Shown here piece by piece: positions 1 through 8,389 of a stretch of DNA of 29,912 nucleotides; position 1 is the stretch's first letter; each line of letters starts with the position of its first letter. The position numbers and the translations under genes were made by a program. The notes under the pieces were generated by a model, which worked only from the letters and a program-made list of their open reading frames with translations, searched no databases and was not told the DNA's origin. This DNA comes from a virus, in the IMG/VR virus record IMGVR_UViG_3300011115_000008, positions 1 through 29,912 of that record. One strand, given 5' to 3'.

Positions 1-348
1 GACTTCCAAGCTTTTGCAGATATACAACAGGCCCGCACATTTATTACAAATAAGTTAGTCAGCATGACAGACTGCGGTGATCCCAAGATTGAGATCAAAG
101 CCCTTGAGCTTTTGGGCAAACATTCCGACATTGGCCTGTTCACTGAACGCAGTGAGATTACTGTGCACCACACCACAAGTAAAGGTTTGGAAGACTCTAT
201 TAAAGAGCGCATCAAACGGCTCATGAATGCAGAAGTTACAGACGTCACTCCTTTGGATGATCTGGATACGCTACTAGGCCCAGCAGAAGAAACCCGCGAA
301 GACGTACCTGATGTCCAGCAACCTTCCCCCGAGCAAAGCTCGTCGTAA
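1..348 (+). CDS. terS: Terminase small subunit, 5'-truncated by window edge
   Basis: The reading frame is open from base 1 and ends with TAA at 346-348, so the true start lies upstream and 115 codons are visible. The first ATG at 64 is internal: the upstream in-frame residues (DFQAFADIQQARTF...) continue without a stop. The segment KIEIKALELLGKHSDIGLF, followed by a polar acidic tail ending in SSS, is typical of the C-terminal half of phage small terminases, which recognise the packaging site and feed DNA to the large subunit. The DNA-binding N-terminal part is missing from the window. It overlaps the large-terminase start by one base (TAATG), the usual terS-terL arrangement. The call rests on the tail motif and the neighbour. 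Confidence 0.75.
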   Translation, partial: DFQAFADIQQARTFITNKLVSMTDCGDPKIEIKALELLGKHSDIGLFTERSEITVHHTTSKGLEDSIKERIKRLMNAEVTDVTPLDDLDTLLGPAEETREDVPDVQQPSPEQSSS

Positions 349-1871
349 TGAGTACATTGACGCTTAAAGAGATCGAAGCGGCAATAAGTACCGGCAAACT
401 GTCGGATTCAGATTTGCGCGTGCTTGAAGCCTCACTTATTAAACTAGAGAAGCTCAAAGATCGTGAACTATGCCAAGAAAAATTTATCAAGTTCGTTGAG
501 CGCGTATGGCCAACCTTCATTTCGGGAGCCCACCACAAGAGAATGGCTGACGCGTTTGAACGGGTGGCAAATGGTACTTGCAAGCGGCTTATTATTAATA
601 TGCCTCCCCGTCATACTAAGTCTGAGTTTGCTTCTTACCTGCTGCCAGCTTGGTTTTTGGGTAAGTTTCCACATAAAAAAGTCATTCAGGCATCTAACAC
701 GGGCGAATTGGCGGTAGGTTTCGGTCGAAAAGTGCGAAATTTGGTGGATTCCGAGGTCTATAACAACATTTTCCCCAATTTAGCGCTCCAAGCTGACTCA
801 AAAGCAGCCGGAAGGTGGAATACCAGCAAGGGTGGTGACTATTTTGCGATTGGTGTGGGCGGTACAGTGACCGGTAAGGGTGCTGACGTGCTAATTATTG
901 ACGATCCGCACTCAGAACAAGAGGCTGCAATGGCAGCTAGCAACCCAGACATCTACGATAAGGTGTTTGAGTGGTATACATCTGGCCCTCGTCAGCGTTT
1001 GCAGCCGGGCGGAGCGATTGTTGTAGTTATGACACGCTGGGCACAGCGGGATTTGACCGGCCAAGTGCTTAAAAGTGCAGCACAACGCAGTGGAGAAGAG
1101 TGGGAAGTGATTGAATTCCCCGCTATTTTACCCTCTGGACGCCCACTTTGGCCCCAGTTTTGGAGTCTTGAAGAACTCTCAGCACTGCGTGAAGAACTGC
1201 CAAATTCCAAGTGGCAAGCGCAATATCAGCAAAATCCTGTAGGAAATGAGTCCGCAATTGTCAAACGAGATTGGTGGAAGTGGTGGGATAAAGACGCTCC
1301 GCCTATCTGTGACTATATCCTCCAGTCATGGGACACAGCTTTTGAAAAAACTCAGCGTGCTGACTATTCAGCCGGTACTACATGGGGCATCTTTAACTGT
1401 GAAGAAGACAACTTTGCGCCGAATATTATCCTCCTCAACACATATAAGAAACGAGTCGAGTTCCCAGAACTTAAGCGAGACGTATTACGTGAGTACAAAG
1501 AGTATGAACCTGACTCATTGATTGTGGAGAAGAAGGCGTCTGGTGCGCCACTGATCTATGACCTAAGAGCGATGGGTATACCGGTGCAGGAGTACACGCC
1601 TAGTAAGGGCCAAGACAAAATTGCCCGCTTGAACTCAGTCTCAGACATAATTGCAAGTGGAAAAGTGTGGGTTCCACAAACCCGCTGGGCAGAAGAGTTA
1701 GTGGACGAGATCGCGGCGTTCCCATCTGGGGAGCATGATGACTTGGTTGATGCAACAACACTTGCATTAATGCGCTTTCGTCAGGGTGGGTTTCTTCGTT
1801 TACCAAGCGATGAGCCTGAAGAGATTCAATGGTTTAAGAGCCACCGCCGTGAGCGGTTCTATACAGTTTAA
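348..1871 (+). CDS. terL: Terminase large subunit (packaging ATPase/nuclease)
   Basis: This 507-aa protein is the motor that pumps DNA into the prohead and cuts the concatemer. The ATPase domain shows a Walker A-like MPPRHTKSE at about residues 85-93, a Walker B VLIIDDPHS at 181-189 and a motif III-like VVVMTRW at 225-231. The RNase H-like nuclease domain shows the first acidic residue in SWDTAF (D329), then VEKK (E394) and the terminal EHDDLVDA (D464/D465/D468). The PPRHxKS form is typical of the TIGR01630-like terminase group found in many proteobacterial phages. Length is normal. The start at 348 overlaps the preceding stop. The gene is intact and no key residue is missing. Confidence 0.97.
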   Translation: MSTLTLKEIEAAISTGKLSDSDLRVLEASLIKLEKLKDRELCQEKFIKFVERVWPTFISGAHHKRMADAFERVANGTCKRLIINMPPRHTKSEFASYLLPAWFLGKFPHKKVIQASNTGELAVGFGRKVRNLVDSEVYNNIFPNLALQADSKAAGRWNTSKGGDYFAIGVGGTVTGKGADVLIIDDPHSEQEAAMAASNPDIYDKVFEWYTSGPRQRLQPGGAIVVVMTRWAQRDLTGQVLKSAAQRSGEEWEVIEFPAILPSGRPLWPQFWSLEELSALREELPNSKWQAQYQQNPVGNESAIVKRDWWKWWDKDAPPICDYILQSWDTAFEKTQRADYSAGTTWGIFNCEEDNFAPNIILLNTYKKRVEFPELKRDVLREYKEYEPDSLIVEKKASGAPLIYDLRAMGIPVQEYTPSKGQDKIARLNSVSDIIASGKVWVPQTRWAEELVDEIAAFPSGEHDDLVDATTLALMRFRQGGFLRLPSDEPEEIQWFKSHRRERFYTV

Positions 1872-1880
1872 GGATAAATT

Positions 1881-4376
1881 ATGGCAACGAGTTCTATGGA
1901 CAAAGGTTTGTACGCAGCCCCCTTGGGTATTGAAGAAGAGATGGGCATGGCTCCTCCATTGGAGATTGAGATTGAAGACCCCGAAAGCGTGCGAATCGGC
2001 ATGGGTGATATTGAGATTGATTTATCCCCGGTAGATGACACCGAAGGCGGTGAAGACTTTGATGCCAACCTTGCTGACTTCATGTCTGACAGTGCGCTTG
2101 ATTCTTTGGGTGGTGAATTGGTTGCTGACTTTGACAAGGACATTAATGACCGCAAAGATTGGATCAGAACCTACGTCGAAGGTTTGAAGTTATTGGGCTT
2201 AAAGTACGAGGAAAGAACAGAGCCATGGAACGGTGCTTGTGGTGTATTCCACCCCATGTTGACTGAGTCTGTTGTGCGCTTTCAGTCCGAGGGAATTATG
2301 GAGACGTTCCCCGCCGCTGGCCCCGTGAAGACGCAGATCTTGGGTAAAGATACTCCTATTAAAGAGGAAGCATCTGCTCGCGTAAGAGAAGACATGAACT
2401 ACCAACTCACTGAGGTGATGGTTGAGTATCGTCCAGAGCATGAGAAGTTGTTGTGGAATTTGCCTCTATCTGGCTCTGCGTTTAAGAAGGTCTACTACGA
2501 CCCAAGCATTGGACGTCAAGTTGCAATGTTTATTCCCGCAGAAGACATTGTTGTTCCCTATGGCGCGTCTAACTTAGAGCGTGCCGAGCGGGTCACGCAC
2601 GTGATGCGTAAGACTGAGAACGAGATTCTTAAACTGCAAGAAGCTGGGTTCTACAGCGACGTAGATTTGGGTGAGCCATCCGGTGAGCTTGATGATATTG
2701 AGAAGCAGAAAGCTGAAGAGACTGGCATGTCAGCCCTACAAGATGAGAGGTTCCGCATACTTGAGATGCACGTTGACCTTGACTTGAAGGGATACGAGCA
2801 CAAGGATAAGAATGGTGAGATGACGGGCATAGCACTGCCGTATGTTGTGACTGTTGAGAAAGCGACAACTAAGATTCTTGCCATTCGCCGCAATTGGTAT
2901 GAAGATGATGAGTTGCACATCAAGCGTCAGCACTTTGTACATTACCAATACATACCGGGGTTTGGATTCTATGGATATGGTCTTATTCACCTTATCGGCG
3001 GATATGCGAAGAGCGCGACCATGCTCATCAGGCAACTCGTTGATGCAGGTACGCTATCTAACTTACCGGGTGGCCTCAAGTCCCGAGGACTCCGCGTCAA
3101 GGGCGACGACACGCCTATCGCACCGGGAGAGTTTCGTGATGTTGACGTACCAAGCGGATCCATCCGAGACAACATTCTGCCACTGCCGTACAAAGAGCCC
3201 AGTCAGGTTCTCTTCGCCTTGTTCCAGAACATTGTGCAAGAGGGTAGACAGTTCGCATCCGCAGGAGACATGAACGTCAGTGACATGAGTGCGCAAGCAC
3301 CCGTGGGTACAACACTGGCTATTCTTGAAAGAACGTTGAAGGTGATGGGTGCCGTACAAGCGCGTATGCACTACTCGATGCGTCAAGAGTTCCGTCTCTT
3401 GAAAGCCATCATCGCTGACTACACACCAGAAGAGTATGACTACGAGCCAGTAGATGGTTCACGTCGTGCTAAGAAGTCTGACTACGACATGGTCGCTGTG
3501 ATTCCAGTGAGTGATCCAAACGCTGCAACGATGGCGCAGAAGATTGTGCAATACCAAGCTGCACTACAACTTGCACAAACAGCGCCCCAGTTGTACAACT
3601 TGCCACTCTTACACCGCCAGATGATTGAGGTGTTAGGCATTAAGAACGCAGCCAAGTTAATCCCAATTGAGGACGATGCAACAGCTACAGACCCAGTGCA
3701 AGAGAACCAGAATGTTCTTACTGGCAAACCCGTTAAAGCGTTTATTGAACAAGACCACCAAGCTCATATTGCAGTGCATACAAGCATGCTTCAGAACCCC
3801 AAGATCATGGGTTTAATTGGGCAGACCCCGCAAGGTCAGGCGCTTACTGCCGCAATGATGGCTCACATCAACGAGCACTTGGCATACGCATACCGTAAAG
3901 AAGTTGAACAGACAGTTGGCTTGCTGTTACCAACAGAGGAGCAAGAAAAGAACATGGCTCCAGAAGTGGCAGCACAAGTTGCACAACTTGCTGCACAAGC
4001 ATCGACTCGTATGACTCAGCAAGCGCAATCAATGGCGGCTCAGCAGCAAGCACAGCAACAAGCCCAAGACCCGCTCATCCAAATGCAACAGCAAGAGTTG
4101 CAAATCAAGATGCAAGAACTGCAGCTTAAACAACAGAAGCAGCAAGTTGATGCCGCAGCTAAAGCAGATCAACTACGTATCGAAGAGTCACGTATCGCGG
4201 CTCAGAAAGAAATCGCGGCTATGCAAGTTGGTGCAAGTGCAGCCGCTGCAAAAGACAAACTTCAAAAGCAACAACTTATTGAAGGTGCAAAACTTGGCGT
4301 TGATATTGCCAAAAACCGCGCTCAGATGGCCATGCAAACGGCACAAAGAGCATATCAAAAACCTAAGAAGGAGTAA
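1881..4376 (+). CDS. Portal protein, long P22-like type
   Basis: At 831 aa this is larger than most portals and in the size class of P22-type portals. The portal is a dodecameric ring at one capsid vertex that docks terminase and later the tail. An acidic N-terminus (about 1-85) precedes the conserved core, which contains EPWNGACGVFHPM and ESVVRFQSEGIMETFPAAG, then NLPLSGSAFKKVYYDP. The last ~140 residues are rich in Gln and Ala with a long predicted coiled coil (QMQQQELQIKMQELQLKQQK), matching the barrel extension of P22-like portals. The SD AAGGA lies at about 1870-1874, upstream of the ATG. It directly follows terL, as is standard. Recognition is from recalled family motifs. Confidence 0.9.
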   Translation: MATSSMDKGLYAAPLGIEEEMGMAPPLEIEIEDPESVRIGMGDIEIDLSPVDDTEGGEDFDANLADFMSDSALDSLGGELVADFDKDINDRKDWIRTYVEGLKLLGLKYEERTEPWNGACGVFHPMLTESVVRFQSEGIMETFPAAGPVKTQILGKDTPIKEEASARVREDMNYQLTEVMVEYRPEHEKLLWNLPLSGSAFKKVYYDPSIGRQVAMFIPAEDIVVPYGASNLERAERVTHVMRKTENEILKLQEAGFYSDVDLGEPSGELDDIEKQKAEETGMSALQDERFRILEMHVDLDLKGYEHKDKNGEMTGIALPYVVTVEKATTKILAIRRNWYEDDELHIKRQHFVHYQYIPGFGFYGYGLIHLIGGYAKSATMLIRQLVDAGTLSNLPGGLKSRGLRVKGDDTPIAPGEFRDVDVPSGSIRDNILPLPYKEPSQVLFALFQNIVQEGRQFASAGDMNVSDMSAQAPVGTTLAILERTLKVMGAVQARMHYSMRQEFRLLKAIIADYTPEEYDYEPVDGSRRAKKSDYDMVAVIPVSDPNAATMAQKIVQYQAALQLAQTAPQLYNLPLLHRQMIEVLGIKNAAKLIPIEDDATATDPVQENQNVLTGKPVKAFIEQDHQAHIAVHTSMLQNPKIMGLIGQTPQGQALTAAMMAHINEHLAYAYRKEVEQTVGLLLPTEEQEKNMAPEVAAQVAQLAAQASTRMTQQAQSMAAQQQAQQQAQDPLIQMQQQELQIKMQELQLKQQKQQVDAAAKADQLRIEESRIAAQKEIAAMQVGASAAAAKDKLQKQQLIEGAKLGVDIAKNRAQMAMQTAQRAYQKPKKE

Positions 4377-4381
4377 CGTTG
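4368..4381 (+). promoter_or_regulatory. Ribosome binding site selecting a TTG start
   Basis: AAGGAG at 4368-4373 overlaps the last codons of the portal gene and sits 5 bases before TTG at 4379. The frame has no ATG in a suitable place, so TTG is the best start. The 10-mer AAGGAGTAAC seen here recurs before the scaffold gene (4978) and the capsid gene (7309). Confidence 0.7.
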
Positions 4382-4576
4382 AACGACTACAAACTGTTGG
4401 CGCACGTAGCCAAAGAGATTGAGAAGTTGAAGGAAGAGCAAGCTTTTCATGTTGCAAGTGGTAGAGCCGCTGACATTGAAGAGTATCGAAGTATCTGTGG
4501 GGTGATCCGAGGCCTTAACCTAGCAGAAAACATTATTAATGACCTCGTGCAAAAACTGGAGAAATCTGATGACTGA
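4379..4576 (+). CDS. Small helical protein of unknown function, TTG start
   Basis: This 65-aa protein looks almost wholly alpha-helical and charged: KLLAHVAKEIEKLKEEQ, then a REYRSICGVIRGLNLAEN-like stretch and INDLVQKLEKSDD. Short proteins of this shape, with a '[IV]RGL..A...I.DLV' pattern, occur in the head modules of short-tailed phages, but I do not know their function. The start is TTG, supported by the AAGGAG just upstream. The gene is translationally coupled: its last 8 bases overlap the start of the GroES-like gene. The position between portal and scaffold makes a head-assembly role plausible, which is inference only. Confidence 0.75.
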   Translation: MNDYKLLAHVAKEIEKLKEEQAFHVASGRAADIEEYRSICGVIRGLNLAENIINDLVQKLEKSDD

Positions 4577-4979
4577 ATTTGACGTCGCTGCCGTAGACCT
4601 GTCTGGCATTCTTAATAAGCCATCTGAAGACAAAGCTAAGCAGTTGCCTGACCCACGTACATTTCACATTTTGTGTGTGGTGCCGGAAGCTATGCAAGAG
4701 TACGCAGATAGTGAAGTTGGGATTATTAAATCCAGCCAATCTATGCACTTTGAGGAAGTACTCACTCCCGTTCTATTTGTCGTCAAGCTTGGGCCTGACT
4801 GCTATAAAGATAACACTCGTTTCCCTAGCGGGCCGAGTTGCAAGGAAGGTGATTTCATCATCTGCCGCCCAAATTCAGGCACCCGTCTGAAGATCCATGG
4901 CCGTGAATTCCGCATCCTTAATGATGATTCGGTTGAAGCAGTTGTGGAAGACCCCCGTGGTATTACACGTGCAGCATAA
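4569..4979 (+). CDS. GroES-like co-chaperonin
   Basis: This 136-aa protein probably acts as the lid of host GroEL and helps fold a phage protein, as T4 gp31 does for its capsid protein. The C-terminal two thirds follow the GroES plan: a strand FHILCVV (32-38), a flexible loop with GII (51-53) where GroES has its hydrophobic mobile-loop triad, a strand VLFVVKLGPD (68-77), then CKEGDFIICRP (91-101), GTRLKIHGREFRIL (104-117) and the closing DDSVEAVVEDP (119-129). About 30 extra residues precede the fold. An earlier in-frame ATG at 4539 is possible, but GGAGA at 4558-4562 is spaced 6 bases from 4569. It lies between portal and scaffold. No GroEL gene is visible, so it would use the host chamber. 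Confidence 0.78.
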   Translation: MTEFDVAAVDLSGILNKPSEDKAKQLPDPRTFHILCVVPEAMQEYADSEVGIIKSSQSMHFEEVLTPVLFVVKLGPDCYKDNTRFPSGPSCKEGDFIICRPNSGTRLKIHGREFRILNDDSVEAVVEDPRGITRAA

Positions 4980-4989
4980 GGAGTAACTA

Positions 4990-5994
4990 ATGGCACAAAC
5001 TGAGTTTCAAGATGACTTTAAGTTTCCTCACGAAGCAGAGGAAGAAGCTAAGGGTAAACCCGAGGCAGAAGAGGATGATGGCGGCTTTGATGTAGAAATC
5101 GAAGACGATACACCTCGTAAAGACCGTGGCCGCAAGCCAGATGACACACCACCTGAAGACCCCACTGAGGATGAACTCGCCACTTATGACGAGAAAGTCC
5201 AGTTGCGGCTAAAGAAATTTACACGTGGATACCACGATGAGCGCCGTGCAAAAGAAGAAGCACTGCGTGAACGCGAGGCGGCTGAGAAGCTGACCAAGCA
5301 ATTGTGGGAGCAGAACCGCAAGCTACAGGAACAAGTATCGCTTGGGTCAAGAGCGTACATTGAGCAGTCAAAGAGTTCCGCAGAGATGGAATTTGAGAAC
5401 GCTAAGAAGAAGTACAAAGAGGCTTATGAGTCCGGAGATTCCGATGCTGTGGTAGATGCACAAGCAGAAGTTTCACGGGCTACGCTGAATCTTGACAAGG
5501 TTCAGAACATGAGGCCTTTACAAGTCGAAGAAAATAATGTACAAATACAACAACGTAGTACAAATCAACCTTCTGTTACTCCAAAAGATGAAAGTTGGAT
5601 GCAGAAAAACACTTGGTTTGGTACCGATCCTGAAATGACAGCTTCCGCCCTCGGGTTGCATCAAAAGCTGGCAAAGGAACACGGTGCTAACTTTGTGGGC
5701 TCTGACGAGTACTACAAACGAGTAGACGCTACAATGCGTCGACGATTTCCTGAGTACTATGACGGTGCTCAGAGCTATGAAGATGATGCTCCTTCGAAAA
5801 AGGCATCAGAACCGGCTTACGAGGATGAACCTCCGCGCCGTGCAACAAAACCCGCTACTGTTGTGGCTCCGGCCTCACGTAGCACTCCGCCTAATCGTAT
5901 TAGGCTGAAGGCATCCGAAGCAGCGATCGCTCGCCGTCTTGGGGTTCCTTTGGAAGAATACGCTAAACAGGTTGCTCAACTTAAAAGAGGTTAA
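4990..5994 (+). CDS. Head scaffolding protein
   Basis: This 334-aa protein probably directs capsid assembly and leaves or is expelled before DNA fills the head. The first ~60 residues are highly acidic (EEEAKGKPEAEEDDGG). A long charged helical region with coiled-coil character follows (about 70-180: YHDERRAKEEALREREAAEK, LWEQNRKLQEQV). The middle holds QKNTWFGTDPEMTASALG, a segment I recognise from scaffold-type proteins of short-tailed phages. The C-terminus is basic (RIRLKASEAAIARRLGVPLE), as expected for the capsid-binding end of scaffolds. It lies just before the capsid region and has an AAGGAGTAAC ribosome binding site. No protease domain is visible. Confidence 0.82.
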   Translation: MAQTEFQDDFKFPHEAEEEAKGKPEAEEDDGGFDVEIEDDTPRKDRGRKPDDTPPEDPTEDELATYDEKVQLRLKKFTRGYHDERRAKEEALREREAAEKLTKQLWEQNRKLQEQVSLGSRAYIEQSKSSAEMEFENAKKKYKEAYESGDSDAVVDAQAEVSRATLNLDKVQNMRPLQVEENNVQIQQRSTNQPSVTPKDESWMQKNTWFGTDPEMTASALGLHQKLAKEHGANFVGSDEYYKRVDATMRRRFPEYYDGAQSYEDDAPSKKASEPAYEDEPPRRATKPATVVAPASRSTPPNRIRLKASEAAIARRLGVPLEEYAKQVAQLKRG

Positions 5995-5996
5995 TT

Positions 5997-6470
5997 ATGG
6001 ATCAAGTTTTATCGTCTGGAAAGACACAAAATCGCACTGCACGTGAACTAGACACTCGGGAAACATTCGCTCGCCCAGAAGCGTGGCGTCCTCCTGAGAC
6101 ACTACCTATGCCTAACGACCGTCCCGGTTGGACTCATAGGTATGTACGTACTAGCACACTGGGCACTGCTGATCCAAGTAACATCTCTTCAAAGTTACGC
6201 GAAGGATACGAACCCTGCAAAGCAGAAGATTATCCTGAGCTCATGATGCACGCTTCCACTGAAGGTCGCTTTAAAGGCAACATTGAAGTGGGCGGTTTAT
6301 TGCTTTGCCGTATTCCAACCGAGTTCATGGCTCAACGAGCCAAGTACTATGAGAACCTAAACAAGTCTCAGGTGGATTCAGTAGACAATAATTTCCTTCG
6401 TGAAAATGATCCTAGGATGCCTCTTTTCTCAGAGAAGAGAACCAAGGTCACTTTCGGTTCTGGTACTTAA
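5997..6470 (+). CDS. Conserved head-region protein of unknown function
   Basis: This 157-aa soluble protein lacks a signal peptide and membrane segments. Its central segment (THRYVRTSTLGTADPSNISS, then LREGYEPCKAEDYPELM) and the later EVGGLLLCRIPTEFMAQRAK resemble a small phage protein family that I recall next to scaffold and capsid genes, without a defined role. The C-terminus is polar (LFSEKRTKVTFGSGT). The start at 5997 follows the scaffold stop by two bases, with AGAGG upstream. A minor head component or an assembly factor is plausible from position, but nothing in the sequence shows which. Confidence 0.8.
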   Translation: MDQVLSSGKTQNRTARELDTRETFARPEAWRPPETLPMPNDRPGWTHRYVRTSTLGTADPSNISSKLREGYEPCKAEDYPELMMHASTEGRFKGNIEVGGLLLCRIPTEFMAQRAKYYENLNKSQVDSVDNNFLRENDPRMPLFSEKRTKVTFGSGT

Positions 6471-6485
6471 ATATAGGAGTCTTTT

Positions 6486-7310
6486 ATGGCTTATCCGGTT
6501 GTTGACGCCCCTTACGGGCTAAAACCGATCAATTTGATCGGGGGTCAGGTATTTGCGGGTTCTACTCGTGAATATCCGATTACTAACGGTTACAGCACAG
6601 CAATTTTCTACGGCGATTACGTAGGATTGTCTCGTGGTGAAATCGTTCGTCTGTCTGTGTCTACTGGCACAGCAGGCAATCAAACAGGTGTCTTTTTGGG
6701 ATGCCGTTACACAAACCCTGTCACTAAACAGTTGACTTTCTCGCAATACTGGCCCGCATCTACTGCGGCTGGTGATGCAGTAGCCATTGTCAGTGATGAT
6801 CCTGATGCAGTCTTTAAGGTTGTGGTTTGCTCTGCAACTACGGCTGTTGCTTCTGGTGCCCGTGCAATGATTGGTCAGAATTTGGCCATGATTAACAACA
6901 CAGGTAGCACTGCAAGTGGCGACTCTAAGAACGCAGCATTGGCTCCTAGTGCAACACCCGCTACTACATCATCCTTGCCCGTTCGCGTGCTTGGTTTGGT
7001 GCCTGATACGGCTGTTTCGCTTGGAACTGTGACGTATTCCAGCATTTCTACCGCTACTGTCACTTGCTCGGCTTTGCCAAGCGCGTTGGTTGTTGGTACT
7101 GACGTTGGTTCGCTGGATTCAAACGGTCAATACGTTTCTTCCGGTTCTTTTGTTACCACCGCCGCAGCCGCCGGTGCTACATCGTTTGTTTTGAATCAAG
7201 CTCCTGTTGCTACATTGAACACTACTATTGTGTTGATGCAGTACCCAGAGATTCTGGTCAAAATCAACTTTGGCCAGCATCAGTACTATGCTGGCACCAG
7301 CATTGCTTAA
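6486..7310 (+). CDS. Probable virion protein upstream of capsid (decoration-like)
   Basis: This 274-aa protein is rich in Ser, Thr, Ala and Val and looks all-beta. The N-terminus AYPVVDAPYGLKPINLIGGQ is a pattern I recall from conserved phage proteins encoded immediately before the major capsid gene. A low-complexity linker (about 140-165) is followed by a second beta-rich segment (TVTYSSISTATVTC...). The C-terminus has EILVKINFGQHQYY. The location between scaffold and capsid suggests a head decoration or stabilising protein. That role is inferred from position and composition, not from a catalytic or binding motif. It has its own AGGAG site before the ATG. Confidence 0.78.
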   Translation: MAYPVVDAPYGLKPINLIGGQVFAGSTREYPITNGYSTAIFYGDYVGLSRGEIVRLSVSTGTAGNQTGVFLGCRYTNPVTKQLTFSQYWPASTAAGDAVAIVSDDPDAVFKVVVCSATTAVASGARAMIGQNLAMINNTGSTASGDSKNAALAPSATPATTSSLPVRVLGLVPDTAVSLGTVTYSSISTATVTCSALPSALVVGTDVGSLDSNGQYVSSGSFVTTAAAAGATSFVLNQAPVATLNTTIVLMQYPEILVKINFGQHQYYAGTSIA

Positions 7311-7323
7311 GGAGTAACTTAAA

Positions 7324-8235
7324 ATGGCAATTTCACGCGCACAACTACTTAAGGAACTCCTCCCCGGCCTGAACGCTTTGTTCGGCATGGAGTATGCTCG
7401 TTACGGTGAAGAACATAAAGAAATTTATGAAACTGAAACCTCTGAGCGTTCCTTCGAAGAAGAGACCAAACTGTCTGGCTTCTCTGCTGCTCCTGTTAAG
7501 AACGAGGGCTCTGCCATCGCTTATGACAATGCACAAGAGGCATGGACAACTCGCTACAACCACGAGACTATCGCTTTAGGCTTCTCCATCACGGAAGAAG
7601 CTGTAGAAGATAACTTGTATGACTCACTGTCTGCTCGTTATACCAAAGCTTTGGCTCGTGCTATGGCATACACCAAGCAGGTAAAAGCTGCCGCCGTTAT
7701 CAATAACGGTTTCAGCGCAGCCTATCCCGGTGGCGACGGCGTTGCTTTGTATAGCACTGCCCACCCATTGGTTTCTGGTGGTACCAATAGCAATCGTCCT
7801 TCTACAGCCGCTGACTTGAACGAGACTTCTTTGGAAGCCGCCGTTATTCAGATCGCTGCTTGGACAGACGAGCGTGGTCTTTTGATCGCTGCTAAGCCTA
7901 AGAAATTGATTGTTCCCCCAGCTCTGCAATTCGTTGCTACTCGTTTGTTGGAAACCAGCCTCCGTGTTGGTACAACTGACAACGATATCAATGCGTTGAA
8001 GAACAACGGTTCAATCCCTGAAGGCTACACCATTAATCACTACCTGACCGACACAAACGGCTGGTATTTGACTACTGATGTGCCTAACGGTCTGAAGCAT
8101 TTCATCCGCTCTCCTTTAGAGAACAAGATGGACGGTGACTTTGACACAGGTAACGTTCGTTATAAGGCCCGTGAGCGTTATAGCTTTGGCTGGTCTGATC
8201 CATTGGGCACATACGGTTCACCCGGTTCGTCCTGA
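7324..8235 (+). CDS. Major capsid protein (HK97-fold, gpT-like group)
   Basis: This 303-aa protein is the probable shell subunit. The N-terminal helix carries LLKELLPGLNALFGMEYARY, followed by an extended, E-loop-like acidic segment (KEIYETETSERSFEEETKL) and TTRYNHETIALGFSITEEAVEDN. The central part has YSTAHPLVSGGTNSN and LIVPPALQFVATRLLET. The end has HFIRSPLENKMDGDFDTGN and YSFGWSDPLGTYGSPGSS, which matches capsid proteins of the Mu gpT-like type. An AAGGAGTAAC site precedes the start. It is the last gene before the strong terminator at 8265-8288, so the head operon is insulated from what follows. Confidence 0.9.
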   Translation: MAISRAQLLKELLPGLNALFGMEYARYGEEHKEIYETETSERSFEEETKLSGFSAAPVKNEGSAIAYDNAQEAWTTRYNHETIALGFSITEEAVEDNLYDSLSARYTKALARAMAYTKQVKAAAVINNGFSAAYPGGDGVALYSTAHPLVSGGTNSNRPSTAADLNETSLEAAVIQIAAWTDERGLLIAAKPKKLIVPPALQFVATRLLETSLRVGTTDNDINALKNNGSIPEGYTINHYLTDTNGWYLTTDVPNGLKHFIRSPLENKMDGDFDTGNVRYKARERYSFGWSDPLGTYGSPGSS

Positions 8236-8242
8236 TAGATTA

Positions 8243-8262
8243 AATATTTCTTCGGAAATATT
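8243..8262 (+). other. UUCG-capped hairpin after the capsid gene
   Basis: AATATTTC (8243-8250) pairs perfectly with GAAATATT (8255-8262) around the loop TTCG, giving a C(UUCG)G cap, which is known to be unusually stable. It begins seven bases after the capsid stop and ends two bases before the terminator stem. With no T-run of its own, it is more likely an end-protecting or pausing hairpin than a terminator. Confidence 0.7.
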
Positions 8263-8264
8263 GG

Positions 8265-8288
8265 AAGGGGGCCTTGTGCCCCCTTTTT
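8265..8288 (+). terminator. Rho-independent terminator downstream of capsid gene
   Basis: AAGGGGGC (8265-8272) pairs with GCCCCCTT (8278-8285) across a five-base loop (CTTGT), and the stem runs into T at 8284-8288. This is a textbook intrinsic terminator. It ends the head operon right after its most highly expressed gene and implies that the next gene either has its own promoter or depends on readthrough. Confidence 0.88.
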
Positions 8289-8311
8289 ATTTGGTGTATA
8301 TTGACTTTAAT

Positions 8312-8378
8312 CCGGGCTTCCGGTGCATCAAACAGTCCCGGCTGACGACATACAGATTGATGCACTTAACTTGTATGT
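8312..8378 (+). promoter_or_regulatory. Structured leader, possible kissing-loop RNA
   Basis: Between the terminator and the next gene three interlocked complementary pairs occur: CCGGG 8312-8316 with CCCGG 8337-8341; GTGCATCA 8323-8330 with TGATGCAC 8358-8365; and ACATACA 8348-8354 with TGTATGT 8372-8378. The first and third make two hairpins, and the second is loop-to-loop, so the RNA could fold as a kissing-loop pair. The last strand ends one base before the AAGGA ribosome binding site (8379-8383). This could control translation or protect the 5' end. Complementarity is seen directly; folding and function are inference. No convincing promoter was found in the same stretch. Confidence 0.35.
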
Positions 8379-8389
8379 AAGGAAACATC

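Noticed and set aside
4539-4568. Earlier in-frame start for the GroES-like gene at 4539
   Set aside because: It would deepen the overlap with the 65-aa gene to 38 bases and has no ribosome binding site, whereas GGAGA is ideally placed for 4569.
8301-8329. Possible sigma70 promoter starting with TTGACT at 8301
   Set aside because: The -35 hexamer is good, but no acceptable -10 lies 16-18 bases downstream (TGCATC at 17). Other AT-rich words nearby (TATATT, TATGTA) lack a partner. A phage-specific or activator-dependent promoter cannot be excluded, but I cannot support one.
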